Assembly: GCA_021229015.1 (NCBI GenBank)
Contig: CM037777.1
Coordinates: forward strand, 56,809,957-56,873,956
Reading direction: 5' to 3'
DNA length: 64,000 bases
Source of the DNA: Solen grandis
Lineage: Eukaryota > Mollusca > Bivalvia > Adapedonta > Solenidae
Part shown: positions 47,749 through 60,695 of the stretch, piece after piece
Layout of the letters: every line of letters starts with the position of its first letter
Position numbering within the stretch: the first letter of the stretch is position 1
Notes under the pieces: generated by a model
Databases searched by the model: none
What the model saw: only the letters and a program-made list of their open reading frames with translations
Told to the model about the DNA's origin: nothing
Translations under genes and position numbers: made by a program

Positions 47749-50405
47749 CTAAAAAAAACTGGATGTTGATCGTTGAGCAGACTTATGAAGATGTAGGGCT
47801 CGTACAAATTGTTGATATACTGAAGATGTACAAATTGTTGATATTTCGCGTTATTACTTCATTAAGGTTGCCTGTTGACAATGATTCGTTATTGCATGTG
47901 TTAATCGGATATCAGATTGATCGTACCGTGCATAGAATATGATGGCAGCATGTATGTGTACAAAGTTACGTTTTCGTAATCAAGTAATCCGTTCCTTACC
48001 ATGTTTTAATATGCAGTACCTGAGAAAAAAATCATACATGTTTATTTTTTACAATCAAGACTACAATGAAATTTGCGGTTCTAGCGCCAGTGATATTTGG
48101 CTTAATCGGCAAGCAATAAATTAAAGAGAAAAATCAATATACAGTATATATAATTGATACCAGCAATTTCACACATTTCACGTTATCTCGCCATTACATG
48201 ATTGTACACGTACTTTAACAAGAGCTTCACTTGAGTTGCTCTTTACCTAAATAAGAGTTGCGTATCTCTATAAGGTTATTAGGTCTTTTGGTATATTAAT
48301 CTACTTCAACGTTCTCTGTTATCATGCTTAATGCTGTTTTCCTTCTTTTAGATGAGTAAGGACAGCGTTGAGCAAAAATGTAAATGGCACAGAAAACTGA
48401 AGACATCATGTGTTCCTGAGCTGTGTTTGTTCATGTCATGCGTTCTTAAATCTTTAATATCTTTTCAGGATGCTAGTCGGAAGTTTCCAAGTATGCTATA
48501 GTGGAGTTTTGTATGCCATAAATCATCATGTGTTACACATATATATTTCGTAACCATTTTAAGCTCTCGTCCCAGAGGGCATCGCGGTGTTGTGAGTAAC
48601 GTATTTCGGTTTCAATGTTACATTTTCGAAGCGGTAACACTGAGAAACAATAAATTTTGAATGAGATTATCCGGAATAGAAATCCAGCAACCTTTTAGAA
48701 ATGGAAAACCGATACCTCAGTAAAAGTAAATGCGGGGAAAATAATCTAAAAATATGATTGAAGAAGATTATCGTATATTGAGAGTAACCATTATCTTGTC
48801 AATAAATGATGGACTAAGTCTTTTTTTTTCCATTTCGATTTCTTTAAAGTTTTGTAATGTATTCCCCTTTTCAGATGGTGCTATGCTTTTCTCAATTGTT
48901 TTAACGTTGTCACACAGGCAAATAGAAGAGAATCAGATACCCCCATGATTATGTGGTCCATAATATATGGTTTTATTGATTAACTCTGGTGACCTCAAGT
49001 GCGGCATGATAAATAACAATACTTTATAAGTGAGATAGATCGCATGTATACATAATTGGACCATGTATTTGCAATAGATGTATCATACAATAGATGTAGG
49101 CCTCCGAGGCCGATTTCTCATAGATGCTGACATTATTTCATGCAAGAGAGTTATCCTTCTACTTGACTTTCAGTATGTCTATAATATTAGCCAGTTTCGA
49201 ATCCTGGTCTTTAATTCGGATTTTTTTAACGAGTAAGAGACTTTTTACTAAATGAGACTTATTTTCTTCCAATATGACAATTATTGGTTATTTCCGGATA
49301 CCGTCCGACCTCAAGAAATCGCGAGACCATTGTATATGACTAAAATACCATTTTTGAATAGAGACTGTGACGTCACTAGCTTGCACTAGTCAGTCAGACC
49401 GGTGGTGACACATTGATTAAAATAATGCGCTATAGTGATTCAGTTTTAACAAAAACGACCTACAAAAATACCAGTCCAATATTAAATTGTATGATTCTTT
49501 TTAATATTGTATAGTATAGTGGCCGTCTGGAATGAATTTTTACTAAATGAGTCATTGTATTAGCTAGATAAAGTGAGATATTAATGGTTAATAGAGAGTG
49601 AAATATTTTTCCCCAGTGGACATGAACAACTCTGTTTATAGATAAAAGCGAGGCTATAAGTCAGCCGATTATGTTTCTATGGTAACATGTGGACTCTATG
49701 ATCAATTATTTTATTACATTTCTTTATTTTCTCTTTCATAATGTTTTCCTGCATAATGTCACGTCATCTTTACATCATTTTCATATTATCATATCCATTT
49801 CTGCATACCTATTTTGAAGAATAGACGAGTTCCCTGAACAAAGTTAAAAGAATGTACATAAAATACATACATTTATGTGTGTCAATGACGTCAAATGCAT
49901 ACATTTACGCATGGCATTGACTTTTAATATACGAATAACACCGTGACGAATTATTGCTGCTTACCGCTGCGAATTTAATATACACAAGATGAAAAAGGAG
50001 AAGAAACATATGGAATAGATGTAATAATTGCATGAAATGAATAGAAAATTTTGAGGCCATGAAATGGTTCATATTTGTACACATGGCCCCTCTATTCGTA
50101 GTCATAAGAAAGAATCGTTTAGCGATATAAAATTAAATGTGGTCTACTAGTATCTGAAACAAATCTACAAAGTATCATTTAAGTCTATTTCAGTCATTTT
50201 ACAGAAAGCATGAAATTAATGTTTCCTACTGGAAAGGAATAAAGAAATTAATGTCATTTATGTAGGTTTTCCAAAACATTTATCCAATTTAGTTACCAGA
50301 CCGCAATTTATGGTCCAGGATGAATCGGAATAGTCGCATTTTAGCTCTGGATCAGGAAAAAAAAACGAATGTAGATACCTTTTGATGCTGAGTGTTTGAA
50401 CACCT

Positions 50406-50425
50406 CCACACACACACACACACAC
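50406..50425. repeat. CA microsatellite
   Basis: Ten CA units. It creates a spurious VCVCV peptide on the minus strand. Confidence 0.9.
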
Positions 50426-50464
50426 TTCATTCATTGAGTGACATGTGTTTACAATTAGTAACAC

Positions 50465-50690
50465 TTTGTTAGGGTCTGTCGAGCTTTATTTATTGGGTTT
50501 ATGTAAGTCATTTGAAGATAATGTCTACTTGAGACAGATGTAGTGTTGCCAGTAGACATGTCACGTGACACAACACACCCAGTCACATTATCTAGACCTT
50601 TGGCCACTACCCTCAGTGCCATTTTCTGTTGTGTGTGACGTAGTCACTCACAACTATAGGACCTACATTCTGAGGGTCCAATTCTCTACA
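50465..50690 (-). repeat. SINE family F1
   Basis: Minus orientation. Contains GTCTACTTGAGACAGATGTA, GTAGACATGTCACGTGACAC and CACACCCAGTCACATTATCT. The tRNA head is eroded, with ATTCTGAGGGTCCAATTCTC in its place. Confidence 0.7.
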
Positions 50691-51082
50691 TTTAAAACTG
50701 ATTAACCTCTTAATTTTGTATGAATGATCGAACGATTGAAAAGAGTTCTACAATACAGGTATGCTGAGATTAAGCCAAAGTGTTGAAAACTCAGCTTTGA
50801 GTATTTCTATAGCCAACAATGAACAATCGTTTATTATTTTAATATGAGTTTAATATTTGGAAAAAACTAAGTAACACTGCATATCTGCAGCTCATCAAAC
50901 CCTCTTCCACACACACAACTTCAGTGCCTTCAGCGCTATGATTAGCAAAAGCTATGATTTCGTCAGTTATTTTTTAAAACCCCTTTGAACCTTATCATTC
51001 GTTTTGCTTTTTATTCTGTTGTTTTTTCCCTCTCCACACGAAAGCCTATTATGGCAATGAAAGTTATGAAACGTCTCGGCCA

Positions 51083-52083
51083 TTAACCATTTTCCCATAC
51101 AAAAAGAGCGTTCAAAATCCATATCCCATATCGAGTTTGGCCATTATTGTTGGAACTTTCATATTTCTCTACCATCATCGGATCCAATGAAGACTCCGTG
51201 CTCAGCCAAATATTGCTAATGGCGTATACATTACACATAAAATCAAGTGGATGAATCGAAATCCTATCAGTCAAGCTATGATATCTTGATGTATGGTAAC
51301 ACAAAAATGTCTCTGCTATTTCGTAATGGATTTGTCGGACTGCTTTCAATCACGATTGGCGTTTTATAACAAACTTAACCGTCTGTCCCGGCATTTTTCC
51401 GGACACTTGATATTCTCCATGAGACACTATCGACATGCAATATTCATGCTCTAGATTAATATCAGTCATTGAAAATGGATGAAATAATCGGTTGAGTTCA
51501 GAGAAAGAAAAAAAAATGCCTCGCTTTATTTTCATTGCCTGTTATTCCTTTTACCTTTTATTGACATTTCTTTCCTGTAAAATTGTTTTACGAGATGGCG
51601 ACTAAAGTGGGACATAACACGTTGAGGGCTCTCTCAAGGACCATAGGCGCGATTCCATTTGATCCATTAACGCTGTTGGATACATGATGTATTTCACGTC
51701 CAGAGCCAGGGCCGAGGTGAAACCTCAGTGGAGCGTTAGGGGATGTGAATAATTCATCGTGCGTCCATTTGTAGATTAAGATTTGGCTACGGAGGGCAAA
51801 GAACCTAACGCAATTGTTAAAACATTTGTCAAGATGTAGGTCTTTGTCTGTAAGGTTACAGTTAATGAAATGATTCAGAAAGAGACGAAACAATGTTGTT
51901 AGCAACATTTGCAAACTGTTTGTTCTTTTTTACAGACGAGTATGTACAGAGGGTCAACAAGATAGCAAGCACTGTCCATAGGCGCCATGATCCAGTCATT
52001 GTGTTCATTGGGCAATCAGGATATTTTTCTAAAAATGATAAATAAAAACACCGGTGGGGGCTTTTCATAAGAAGATCCCGCAA
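51083..52083 (-). other. Cluster of adjacent open frames, possibly an old broken gene
   Basis: Four minus-strand frames lie end to end or overlap (52,083-51,862; 51,914-51,588; 51,535-51,350; 51,349-51,083) in three phases. They are locally less AT-rich than their surroundings. The first holds a hydrophobic stretch, WRLWTVLAILLTLCTYSS. The third holds HGEYQVSGKMPGQTVKFVIK. I do not recognise a family and saw no splice pattern. They may be a decayed gene or chance. Confidence 0.22.
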
Positions 52084-52319
52084 CTTAATCCAGCCATTTT
52101 ATTTATTGTCTAGACTGCTGTTATTTTGATCACAATTTGTTCTTCCTGGGCGCAAAGAACTTGTATAACACTTGAATTGTCTTTTGCGGAGGATTAAGAT
52201 TAAGTTGTAAAATAAATAAGTTAAACTAGAAGTTAATTAATTATTTTGTTTGTCCACTCTTGGTTTGGATTTTATTTTAATCGACCTGAATTTAAAAAAA
52301 AAATGTATGCTTCATTGAT

Positions 52320-52577
52320 AGTACTCGCTATATTGGATTTACAGAGGGTTCGATCCACATACCAAAGTCGTTAAAAATAAATGACATTGGCGCTCAACAC
52401 ATAAGAGTAGTTCCAGGACTAAAGATAATGTGACTGGGTGTGGTATCATGCCACATGTCTACGGCGTGATACTGCAGTGTAGCAGCACTACGTATATCTG
52501 TCTCAAGTGAACATTGTCTCAAAATAAGTAAATGACATAATTTCATCGGGACGTTTAACCCAATAAATAAACGAACA
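52320..52577 (+). repeat. SINE family F1
   Basis: The body has GATAATGTGACTGGGTGTGG, ACATGTCTACGGCGTGATAC and CTGTCTCAAGTGAACATTGT. The tail is CGGGACGTTTAACCCAATAA. The head retains AGAGGGTTCGATCCACATAC. This is one of the clearer copies. Confidence 0.8.
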
Positions 52578-53481
52578 GACATATTATGGTTTTTTTTTTT
52601 TTTTTTACAGTTCAAATAAGCCAAGTCTGTTATAGTTTAGCTAAACTTATGTGATCATAAAAGGTTCAACTGAAAATACGTTTAAACTATTCCCAATGAC
52701 ATTTGCCATAGCGATCAGGTTTCCTATGTGAGAAAACCCAACTCAAACATAATCCATATATTTGCAATGAATCTTTACAGTTAACTCTCAAGATGATCGT
52801 AAATATCTCTACTAAAATGTACGTCTACTTAAATGTATGGCTTTGCATCACAGCGCTTTAAAGAACAAAGGATATTTGAATGCAATGCGCATAGTCCTTT
52901 AGCAACACAGCATAAACATTTTTTTTATTTATCATTTAGCTGGTCAATAAACTAAACCCAACATTCCTATTCCTTTAGAATCTTTTCTTCTTTTTAATGA
53001 AAAATAATCTTCGACACGATCGGGTCAATGTCATTATATATATATATATATAAACTTGTACATACATACGAGTCCAAACCTTTACATTTGACAAATGATT
53101 ATAAAAGATAAAATTTAACACTGCTTTTGAACTTATGACATACAATAAAAGTTATCAAAGTTCAGCTTTTTTTATCAATATATTTATGTAATACTATCTT
53201 TTAATTTATCTAGTATGGAATGTTTACAGAAGTAAACTTTTTAACAGCTTGAATATAACGCACAACATCAAAAAATCATCATGACACTTAAAACTTTGTT
53301 TAGACAGAGTTTGGGTCGCTCCATAGACTACCAGAAAGTGAAAATTAAAGGCTTTGAATTTTTATCCCTTCATCATAACATTAACACAACAACATCTTAA
53401 AACCTATATGGGTTACCATGCTTCTAACTGATGGAACGTATGCCTTAAATAACTAGTTGTTGTCAATCTTTCGGTGAGCTT
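52578..53481. other. Unassigned AT-rich stretch up to gap
   Basis: Poly-T at 52,590-52,607 and a TA run at 53,034-53,052. No gene seen. Confidence 0.5.
53034..53052. repeat. TA microsatellite
   Basis: A run of TA dinucleotides. Confidence 0.9.
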
Positions 53482-53581
53482 NNNNNNNNNNNNNNNNNNN
53501 NNNNNNNNNNNNNNNNNNNNNNNNNNNNNNNNNNNNNNNNNNNNNNNNNNNNNNNNNNNNNNNNNNNNNNNNNNNNNNNNN
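53482..53581. other. Assembly gap (100 N)
   Basis: Exactly 100 N. Low-complexity trinucleotide sequence lies immediately to its right and may have caused the break. Confidence 0.99.
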
Positions 53582-53975
53582 AGTTTTCAATTTATTTGGA
53601 ATCGTAAAAATGAAAGTAGAATTAGCAGTGGTTGTTTTAGAAGTAACTGTTCCTGTAGTTATAGTGGTAATAGCATAGCAGACATTTGTAGTATGAGTTG
53701 TTGTAGTTTTAGAAATAGGATCGGTGGCAGAAACAGTTGCAATGCATACAGAAACAGTTGCAATGCATGCAGAAACAGTTCAGGTGGTGGTTGATGCAGT
53801 AAATTTTGATACCGGTAGCGGAATTGTTATAGAAGTAGGAGAAGAAAACTAGAAATGAAATGTCTGTGGAAGGTACAGCTATAGTAAGAGCAGAGGCAGA
53901 GGAAGAAGACGGGAGGATAAGAGAATTATTAGTAATAATATTTGTTGTAGTAGTTGTTATTGTGCTTGGAGGATC
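53582..53975 (-). pseudogene. Thr/Ser-rich low-complexity segment, minus strand
   Basis: Read on the minus strand, the segment encodes Thr/Ser-rich peptide. The right end gives QDPPSTITTTTTNIITNN and the left end gives SKTTTTHTTNVCYAITT, TTGTVTSKTTTANST. The frame shifts and stops in between (near 53,790 and 53,845). An AG that could serve as acceptor (GCGGTAG) lies at its 5' side, near 53,976. Such sequence is common in mucin-like stalks, but degenerate trinucleotide repeats give the same look. A short tandem repeat (AGAAACAGTTGCAATGCA) is included at 53,730-53,778. No intact gene is claimed. Confidence 0.3.
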
Positions 53976-54039
53976 TTGACTACCGCAGTTTTGAAGTCAT
54001 ATAATGGCGTTCAGCTAATTATTGTTGGAGATATTTCTA

Positions 54040-54130
54040 AGTGCCCAGAGCATCCGGCTAGAACCAGTCAGCTGGAAGGCTTCCCCATCGAAGAAATCCA
54101 CGTATCCCTACCGGGACTCGAACAGACAGT
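54040..54130 (-). repeat. SINE family F3 fragment
   Basis: GGCTAGAACCAGTCAGCTGG, AAGGCTTCCCC and CCTACCGGGACTCGAACAG match the family seen inside the tandem units. It is the only F3 copy outside them. Confidence 0.5.
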
Positions 54131-54602
54131 GTTGATGGGGTAAATGATAAGAAAACACGTGATTACAGAGGATGCCCACAGAGGAGGTCCCCAGCGTATA
54201 CTACTTATAGACTGCAAAAAATAGAAATTGGAGCAGCATATGTAGTTGATTGAATGAATAAAAAATCTTAAATCTTGAAAAACTCTTGAAAAATCTATTT
54301 AGTTTTTAAAAGAAGAGAATGTGAAAAAGAAACTGTTGGTAGCATTGGAAAATGGCTTATGAAATTCAGAGAATTGATGTAAATATTAGTTGATCTAGCT
54401 AACAATTATGCAATACGTTTAGAGCTCAGTAAGTATTTATGGCGATGCATGTAGAAAGGTTATTGATCAAGCTTGCATGATTTTAACATTTGGATTATTT
54501 GCACAGGTAATGCAGTAATGCATGAATGTGTTTTTTGTAGACCGGATTTAAATTGGTTTTGACGAAAATGCATATCAATGTTTAGATTGATACTTATAAA
54601 TT

Positions 54603-54730
54603 AAGAAGGGCGCCATGGTTTATTTGGTATTTATATGATTTAGGATCCAAAGGCTGTAGGTTCGAATCCATTTTAGGGGTGGGGCAAATATCGTTTATGA
54701 CATACCTAGTTGCAATGTCCGTTTCCAACA
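54603..54730 (+). repeat. SINE family F2
   Basis: Begins GGGCGCCATGGTTTATTTGG, with AGGATCCAAAGGCTGTAGGT and a B box GGTTCGAATCC. The tail runs to TGTCCGTTTCCAACATAGG. Plus orientation, 140 bp upstream of the first exon of the right-hand gene. Confidence 0.65.
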
Positions 54731-54869
54731 TAGGATACACCGAGAATGATTAGTATACGTTGTAAGATTTTTTTTTCTAATAAACATAATACATAAATGT
54801 GTACTATCATAAAAAGTAGACCTGAAAAAAAAATCTATTCATATGTGTACCGTGATATTACTCGCGCAG

Positions 54870-54953
54870 GCCTGGCGGATAGTTGCGTTGAAGGAGACCT
54901 GCTGGGGAACGCTGACTTCAAACACAGCACTGACCACCTGGATGAAGGCACAG
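54870..54953 (+). CDS. Modular extracellular protein gene, exon a (partial gene)
   Basis: This is the first of five phase-compatible exons. It follows GCGCAG and ends at CACAG|GTAGGT. It is 84 bp, entering with two bases of a codon and leaving with one. The peptide is LADSCVEGDLLGNADFKHST and then DHLDEGTG. Earlier exons must exist, because the frame enters mid-codon and no start codon is present. I did not find them between here and the gap. GC content and codon choice differ clearly from the surrounding AT-rich sequence. From memory, this type of segment precedes the CCG/WRP module in large secreted or membrane proteins of bivalves. No catalytic residues are seen, so a structural or binding role is more likely. 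The gene identity is an inference. Confidence 0.72.
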
Positions 54954-55794
54954 GTAGGTAAATCCATGTATGCATACTTCCAAAATCACACGACGTAGTA
55001 TCTTTTTAATTATATAGGGAGAGCCGTAACTTAGTTTTGGAACTTGAGACATGGCCTATTTGCAAGTTACAATTCTATTTATTTCATGTATGTTTTTACT
55101 GTTTTGGGAAGAAAATATGTTAAACTAATTTATCTTTGTTTTCACTGTCATTTTGTTGGAGGTAGATCGGGGATACTTTCTACTTACCACCTGAAAATAC
55201 AGCTATACTCGTACATCAAATTGAAACATTGAAGTTGCAATACTACTCAAATTCAATGCAATAAATACAGAAAATAAGGTGAAAATATGAAAATTCAATC
55301 TTTCTTTTGGCGATATGCAAAATAATGCCTCTGTATGTCAAACTATTAGACCGATTGATGTCTCCGATATAATAAATGACTGTAGAACATAAAAGGGACC
55401 AGGTGAGTTTTTATGAACATTTTCTAAACCGAAAGTCGATTATATATGATAAATGTCCATGATTTGATACAAAATGAGAGTTTCAAAATATTCGAGCTAA
55501 ATTGACGTATCTGTGGTATTGCATCTTTAAGGTTTAGATTGAAACAAATAAAATATTCATCACACATCATATCTTGAAATCAGAATATCGCTGAACTACA
55601 CTATACTATGTTATTTCTATTTCTAGATCATACAAATGTCAGACTGACTCCCATTTCACAAAACGTTTTCAAATTCTGTTTAACCAAAATTTCAATTTCT
55701 AATAAATCGGGTACCTCTCACTCTTACTATAGGCAGTTTCAAATCCCGTATCTCCAAGTACTGAGGAGAGGCGGACCATATGCAACATGATCCA

Positions 55795-55985
55795 ATTCTG
55801 TACGCTGTTTCTTTGTCCCATCGACATCTTGTCTACACGGGCCAGGTATAGAACTGCCATACTGCGATATTACACCGGAGACATGTGGCATGATATCACA
55901 CCCAATCACATTATCCTGAGACTGTGTCATCCTGTTCTATAACTCACTCATGTGCGAGAACCAAGCAGATATATCATTTATAAAA
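55795..55985 (-). repeat. SINE family F1 in intron a-b
   Basis: Minus orientation, with CACCGGAGACATGTGGCATG, ATATCACACCCAATCACATT and CATACTGCGATATTACACCG. It is inserted in the 1.2-kb intron of the right-hand gene. Its head end is not clear. Confidence 0.7.
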
Positions 55986-56104
55986 TAAAATTTTGTTTGC
56001 CAGGTTTAGAAGGGAATTTCTTACCATAAGACTACTGGAACCAGTTGTTATATACTGAACACGAAAGTTATCAATTTGGTAGATCTAGTGCGATAAAAGG
56101 CGAA

Positions 56105-56184
56105 CTAGCTGTCTAAGGCAGTTTGAGTTACTTTTCTTAGTTGTCCCTGATATACGATACACGTATGGAACATTTTTGTTTCAG
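56105..56184. promoter_or_regulatory. Acceptor region of exon b
   Basis: ACATTTTTGTTTCAG gives a strong pyrimidine tract and acceptor immediately before the frame resumes in phase. This is the clearest splice acceptor of the gene. Confidence 0.6.
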
Positions 56185-56346
56185 GTGTCCTTTTCCTGGC
56201 CCAGGGCCCCGAATTTACGTTCAACTGCTGTGGGCGTGTCAGACAGACCAAGGTGTACACAATGTTAGAAATGGAAGCAATACTTATGATATGGAGACCC
56301 GACGGTGCAGACAAGTACCGTCTTGTGGCAACCATGAAAGTCTCGT
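56185..56346 (+). CDS. Modular extracellular protein gene, exon b (CCG/WRP module)
   Basis: A 162-bp exon between TTTCAG and a GTATGT donor. It is entered in phase 1 and left in phase 1. The peptide begins VLFLAQGPEFTFNCCGRVRQ, continues TKVYTMLEMEAILMIWRPDG and ends ADKYRLVATMKVS. The FTFNCCG pair of cysteines, the MIWRPDG motif and the YRLVA strand form a beta-rich module. I recall this from multi-domain bivalve surface proteins, where WRP.G....LVG is usual. The last codon is completed by exon c to give Trp. The minus-strand frame over the same bases is a shadow. The protein is probably extracellular, and its binding partner is unknown. Confidence 0.75.
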
Positions 56347-59300
56347 GTATGTATATGAAATATCATGGATATACACGTATATTGAAATAAATATACCTTA
56401 TATAAAACTCAAATGATTTGGATGAGGATTTAGTAAATGTCACCAGAAGCCTGAAATTACCTGTTATATATGGACTCTGTAAGTAACTGAACTGTTTGGC
56501 TATTATCAATTTTAATAAAATGATATCCCTTTTGTTTCCAAAGTAATACCACTCATCACGTATTCTTTATACACAGTAAATATGCATTATTTCGAGGAAT
56601 CGGAGGAGAGGCATTGTTCGAATAACCGTGTGGGCTCGGAAAATCCAGGTTTTCTCTCTCTTAATCCTATATCCCGTTTGTTTCTCTAGTTTAAAATAAT
56701 GTACAGGTAGCGCGAATGGGGACTTGGAATACATCTCTAATTAGGCACGTTGGAAATAAAAACCAAACGTCACTAGGAATAAGATAAACCAAATTATGGC
56801 GAATATTAATTTTATATATTTAAAATGTTTACTGAAAATATAATTGTTGAAAATCATGCTAGTATTTACAAAATACTAGTATTTACAAAATACACATTTT
56901 AACCAGCTAGAGCAACTATATATTTATTCTATCGTCTATCTATCTTAATAGTATACATAAATTATCAATTACACAGATTGCATTAGTACATGTATGCCTT
57001 TGCATTTTTCGTTCTATATACATGTAGTTGTCATGTTATATCAACTTCTGAAAATTGTAAAGAAGCTCGCCAAAAAGCTTGCTCAATAACTCGTTCAATA
57101 AGTTGGATGGTTATCATTTACTGAACATATTAAATGAGTTCGTTAAAATCATGCAAACATGGCTATGCCGACGTGCCCCCGACTTCAATCTTTTAATAAA
57201 CATCGACCAAGTTTGAATACCACTAACAATACTTAGCGCTAAGTAATATTTGAATACTTATCAGCGAATTTCTCCGACCGTTATTGTTTCTCTTGATAAA
57301 AGTAACTTCTAAGCGCAATATTTTTTTTCAATGTTTATTTTTTTTTTTCCAGGTTGATAGTCATGCACTAGAATGTGTTTCTATCTTGGCTAAGAAATCA
57401 TGTGTTACTTAGCTCTAAATGTATATTACTCATAGTGTGAGTGATTTAGATTTACCGAAACTACTTCCTTACTTATAAGGGGCATGTAGCAGTCAAGTTT
57501 TTTCGTGTTACATGCAGAGTTGTTTTCATACAAGTATAAGCATTAAAAAAAAAACAACAACAAAAAAAAAAAAAAAAAACTAAAAATCGCCGTTAGCCAA
57601 GTGAACAGAAAGTTACACTGTTACGTTAAGGGAAATTATATGTCGACGTACTTGCAGTTGAAGGAAAGGTTAGTAGCTGGGAAATATTATAATGTTTGGT
57701 TCAACATCAATCAACGACGAAAAGAAAATAGGCTACTATGATGCCTTGTTGATTAGTAAATGTCTTATACCGTACCAGAAAAGAAATGTAACGTATATAT
57801 GCTCGGAGAATGATTAAAATTCCACTCGGCTATCTAGCTGAGCTAGTAGATGATGATCAAACATAAAAATCAACCTTTTCTTATTATAAACATATAATTT
57901 TCCTCGGGCCTATCTTGACCGACTGATTCAAAAATGATTATGAAATGATTGGATGGACAATCATCAAGAAAAATTAAGCTGATATATATTGAATTTTCCT
58001 TGGGGACGAACTTGTCCTTTGATTATGAGAGAAAAAGATATAATATATACACAAAAGTAACTATGATCTATGATGATTTAGCGGCAAATTACGTTGCCGA
58101 ACCCTATAGCGATGCCCGACCTTTTATGTGACTAGATCGGCTTCCTATCTGTACCGTTCACCTTGCTTAAATTCCAGCAAGAACCTATAGATGAGCGAGG
58201 GTTGCTCACCTATATATAATTAGGTATATGCTCGCACTTATCACCGTGCTCTACCGGACAAAGCCCACTTATACTCTAACGTTCAGCCACGGTAGTTTAG
58301 CTTTTGATATATTACTTTTCAAGATCAGCAACAGAGACTACTAGGATGGAACAAGTCCACTGTTCACTCTCTGTGCTGACTCTACTCGGATAATATATTA
58401 TACGTTTTTACCGTAGAACCAAAGGCTTAGTTCTTTTCACTGGAGATGTTCTCTCTTCCACGATCAAGACCAGAATGACAAATTTGATTGATTTTAAGTT
58501 TTTATTTTGCATCGCACCTTGAGCTTGTCATTTTGGCGAGTGTAGATTAAAAGGTGTTTATATGATGTGAATGATGTTTATAAAAATATGTTGATTAAAT
58601 AATGACAAATTTAAAAGGAAACCGCGCTATTTATATGCTTTTGGGAAATGTCTAAAACTTTCTATGACTTAATATCGTTGTCGTCACGACACGGCATTGA
58701 CAAACGGAAAGCCAAGTGTATGTGTTATTACCGTAAAAATTCTAATATACTGGATCTAAATATCATTAAAACAATAACTAAACAAATGTTGTAAGATAAT
58801 CTAACTGATATTAATTCAAAAGTTACCTGTTCATTATTATTTATCTTCAGTTTCTGTAGATTTGTTTGAGCTTTCCTATCTACCGCTTATAGCAATAATA
58901 AAACATATATCATTAATAAAACTAATCAAAGTTCTGAAAGTACGAATAAGAAATTGTCACTGAAATATATATAGTCCCTATGACATAAACAAACCAGTTC
59001 CTTATAGTTAAATTACATAATGAAATTGACAGATCATGTCTGTTTGGTTCAGCAACAACAACAACAACAAAAAAAAATGACTACAGCAAAGGGGCGTTCT
59101 CCGATCGAATATGCCCAGTTATGCGCCTACCAGTTTAGCTCCGTCTAGTAACATATACTTCCGGTAGCCTATAAACCAGTTCAGACTTCCCAGCGTTCAA
59201 AGCAGTTTCCCAGAGCTTGTTCCCGGTAACCTGATCTGTTCATCTTTCTGCGACCGACTGAGAAGGAACTTGTTTCACTATTACGTCAGCGGTGCGGGAA

Positions 59301-59812
59301 TAAAAAGTTGTTTTCTTGTTACTAGATAGTAGATTGTATAATATCGCCGCCCTGGCCCGGTGATAAAAAAGGCAAACATTAACATGAATTCATCCGCGTG
59401 TTCACAGGATTGAAAACACAAAATAGTTCCATTCTTTCGTCAGCATAACAGTAAGAGAAAAATATTCATTTTGAGTGGATATGAAGTATATCTCATTTCA
59501 AATTGATGCAATTTTAAACTGTTCACGAAAAAAGTTAAAACTGAATCACTTCTCGATGTGATATTAAAACAAACAACACACTCCCTCTATCACACAACGA
59601 TTTCTAAGATCCTGTAATATTGATGACAGTTGTTTTGTATTAAATTAATATATCAAAACAGTATAGTTCCGAAAACACATAGTGATTAATCAATTATTTT
59701 TCTTATATTTAGTTCAGGCATGATGATGGACACTGCTGTCGGGTAAATAGTGATTCGGTCGGTCAGTGTCATATCGAAAAATATATAAGGCTTGTTGTGT
59801 ATCACAAACAAT
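56347..59812. other. Intron b-c, left part
   Basis: Part of a 4.4-kb intron. It contains A-rich and CAA repeats (57,545-57,579; 59,045-59,077) and short open frames of no evident meaning, including one at 57,949-58,131. No other gene is seen. Confidence 0.5.
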
Positions 59813-59970
59813 GCTGTGCCTTTGCGACCAGTGTAGACCAAGATCAGCCTGCACTGGTTTGAACTGTTCGCTATTCAGTCATTAATTGTTCACGATGAAC
59901 CCCTATTGACAACTAATGGTACAGACCAAAATGAAGAGAGGAAAGGTCCTGTTAAGCTTGGCATGGTTAT
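59813..59970 (+). repeat. Dispersed bivalve-type repeat
   Basis: Begins CTGTGCCTTTGCGACCAGTG, TAGACCAAGATCAGCCTGCA, and includes GAACTGTTCGCTATTCAGTC. I recall this sequence as a very common interspersed repeat in clam and other bivalve genomes. It lies in the 4.4-kb intron. Confidence 0.65.
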
Positions 59971-60525
59971 TAAAGCTAGACTGCATGTCATATGTTAAGA
60001 CAGAATCAGGTCATGTCCATGCTGGTAAACACCGGTTCATTGAATATATACTTCAATGAAGACATATTTCGGTCGTATTCACCTTACATTTAAATTATTG
60101 GAAACCCCCTCTCCCTTTTAAAGCTCTACCAACAGCGCTGTCAATTCAATTCAGTTCAATATTTTATTATTCTAGTCAAATACATTTTATGCCACACAAA
60201 TAAATTGAACAAAGCAAATACATTGTCATAGCTGTCGAAACAAAAGCTACGTTACCGAATCTATTATCTAGGTCACCATAATTTGTGTTTACGAGATTCT
60301 TGTAGCATAGCTATAACATTATTTCTGACATAATTTCTATCATAATTATTTTTGTATGTAATGCTAATCAATGTCCCATACTTTACACGATAAGATCACT
60401 CACGCGGTGATGATCGGTTTCATGTTTAGTTATACTGGACTGTAAGCTGAGTCACGGAGTTAAATATTTAAGAAAATAAAGGTCCTAAATTAACTAAATA
60501 TCAAGATGCCTCGTAAAAGATTTCA

Positions 60526-60695
60526 AAGTTTTCAATCCATTATCAAATTATAATAATGATCACTCAATGTTGCAAGTATTCACTGACTTGGAGTGATTTT
60601 ATTTTCCAAAGTCTATAAATGCTTGCAATTACAATATAATTTCCACGATCATTTGATGGATCATGATCACAATATAATGATTGATGGATAACCTT
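60526..60695 (-). mobile_element. MITE family M1, copy 4 (inverted)
   Basis: The left end AAGTTTTCAATCCATTATC and right end AATGATTGATGGATAACCTT are inverted. The interior carries the reverse complement of the family's ATAGACTTTG segment. It ends 82 bp before exon c of the right-hand gene. Confidence 0.6.

Larger units (their letters stand above)
43686..50460. other. Long stretch with simple repeats and no gene seen
   Basis: I find no convincing exon. The recognisable contents are TGTC, GAT, AAT and homopolymer repeats, listed separately. A 49-codon ATG frame at 48,352 follows an acceptor-like CTTCTTTTAG but has no donor or family signal. Open frames at 46,931-47,153 are products of GTT repeats. 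Confidence 0.4.

Noticed and set aside
48352..48501. A 49-codon ATG frame after CTTCTTTTAG
   Set aside because: It is short, has no donor, and a GTAAGG lies inside the first codons. It is probably chance.
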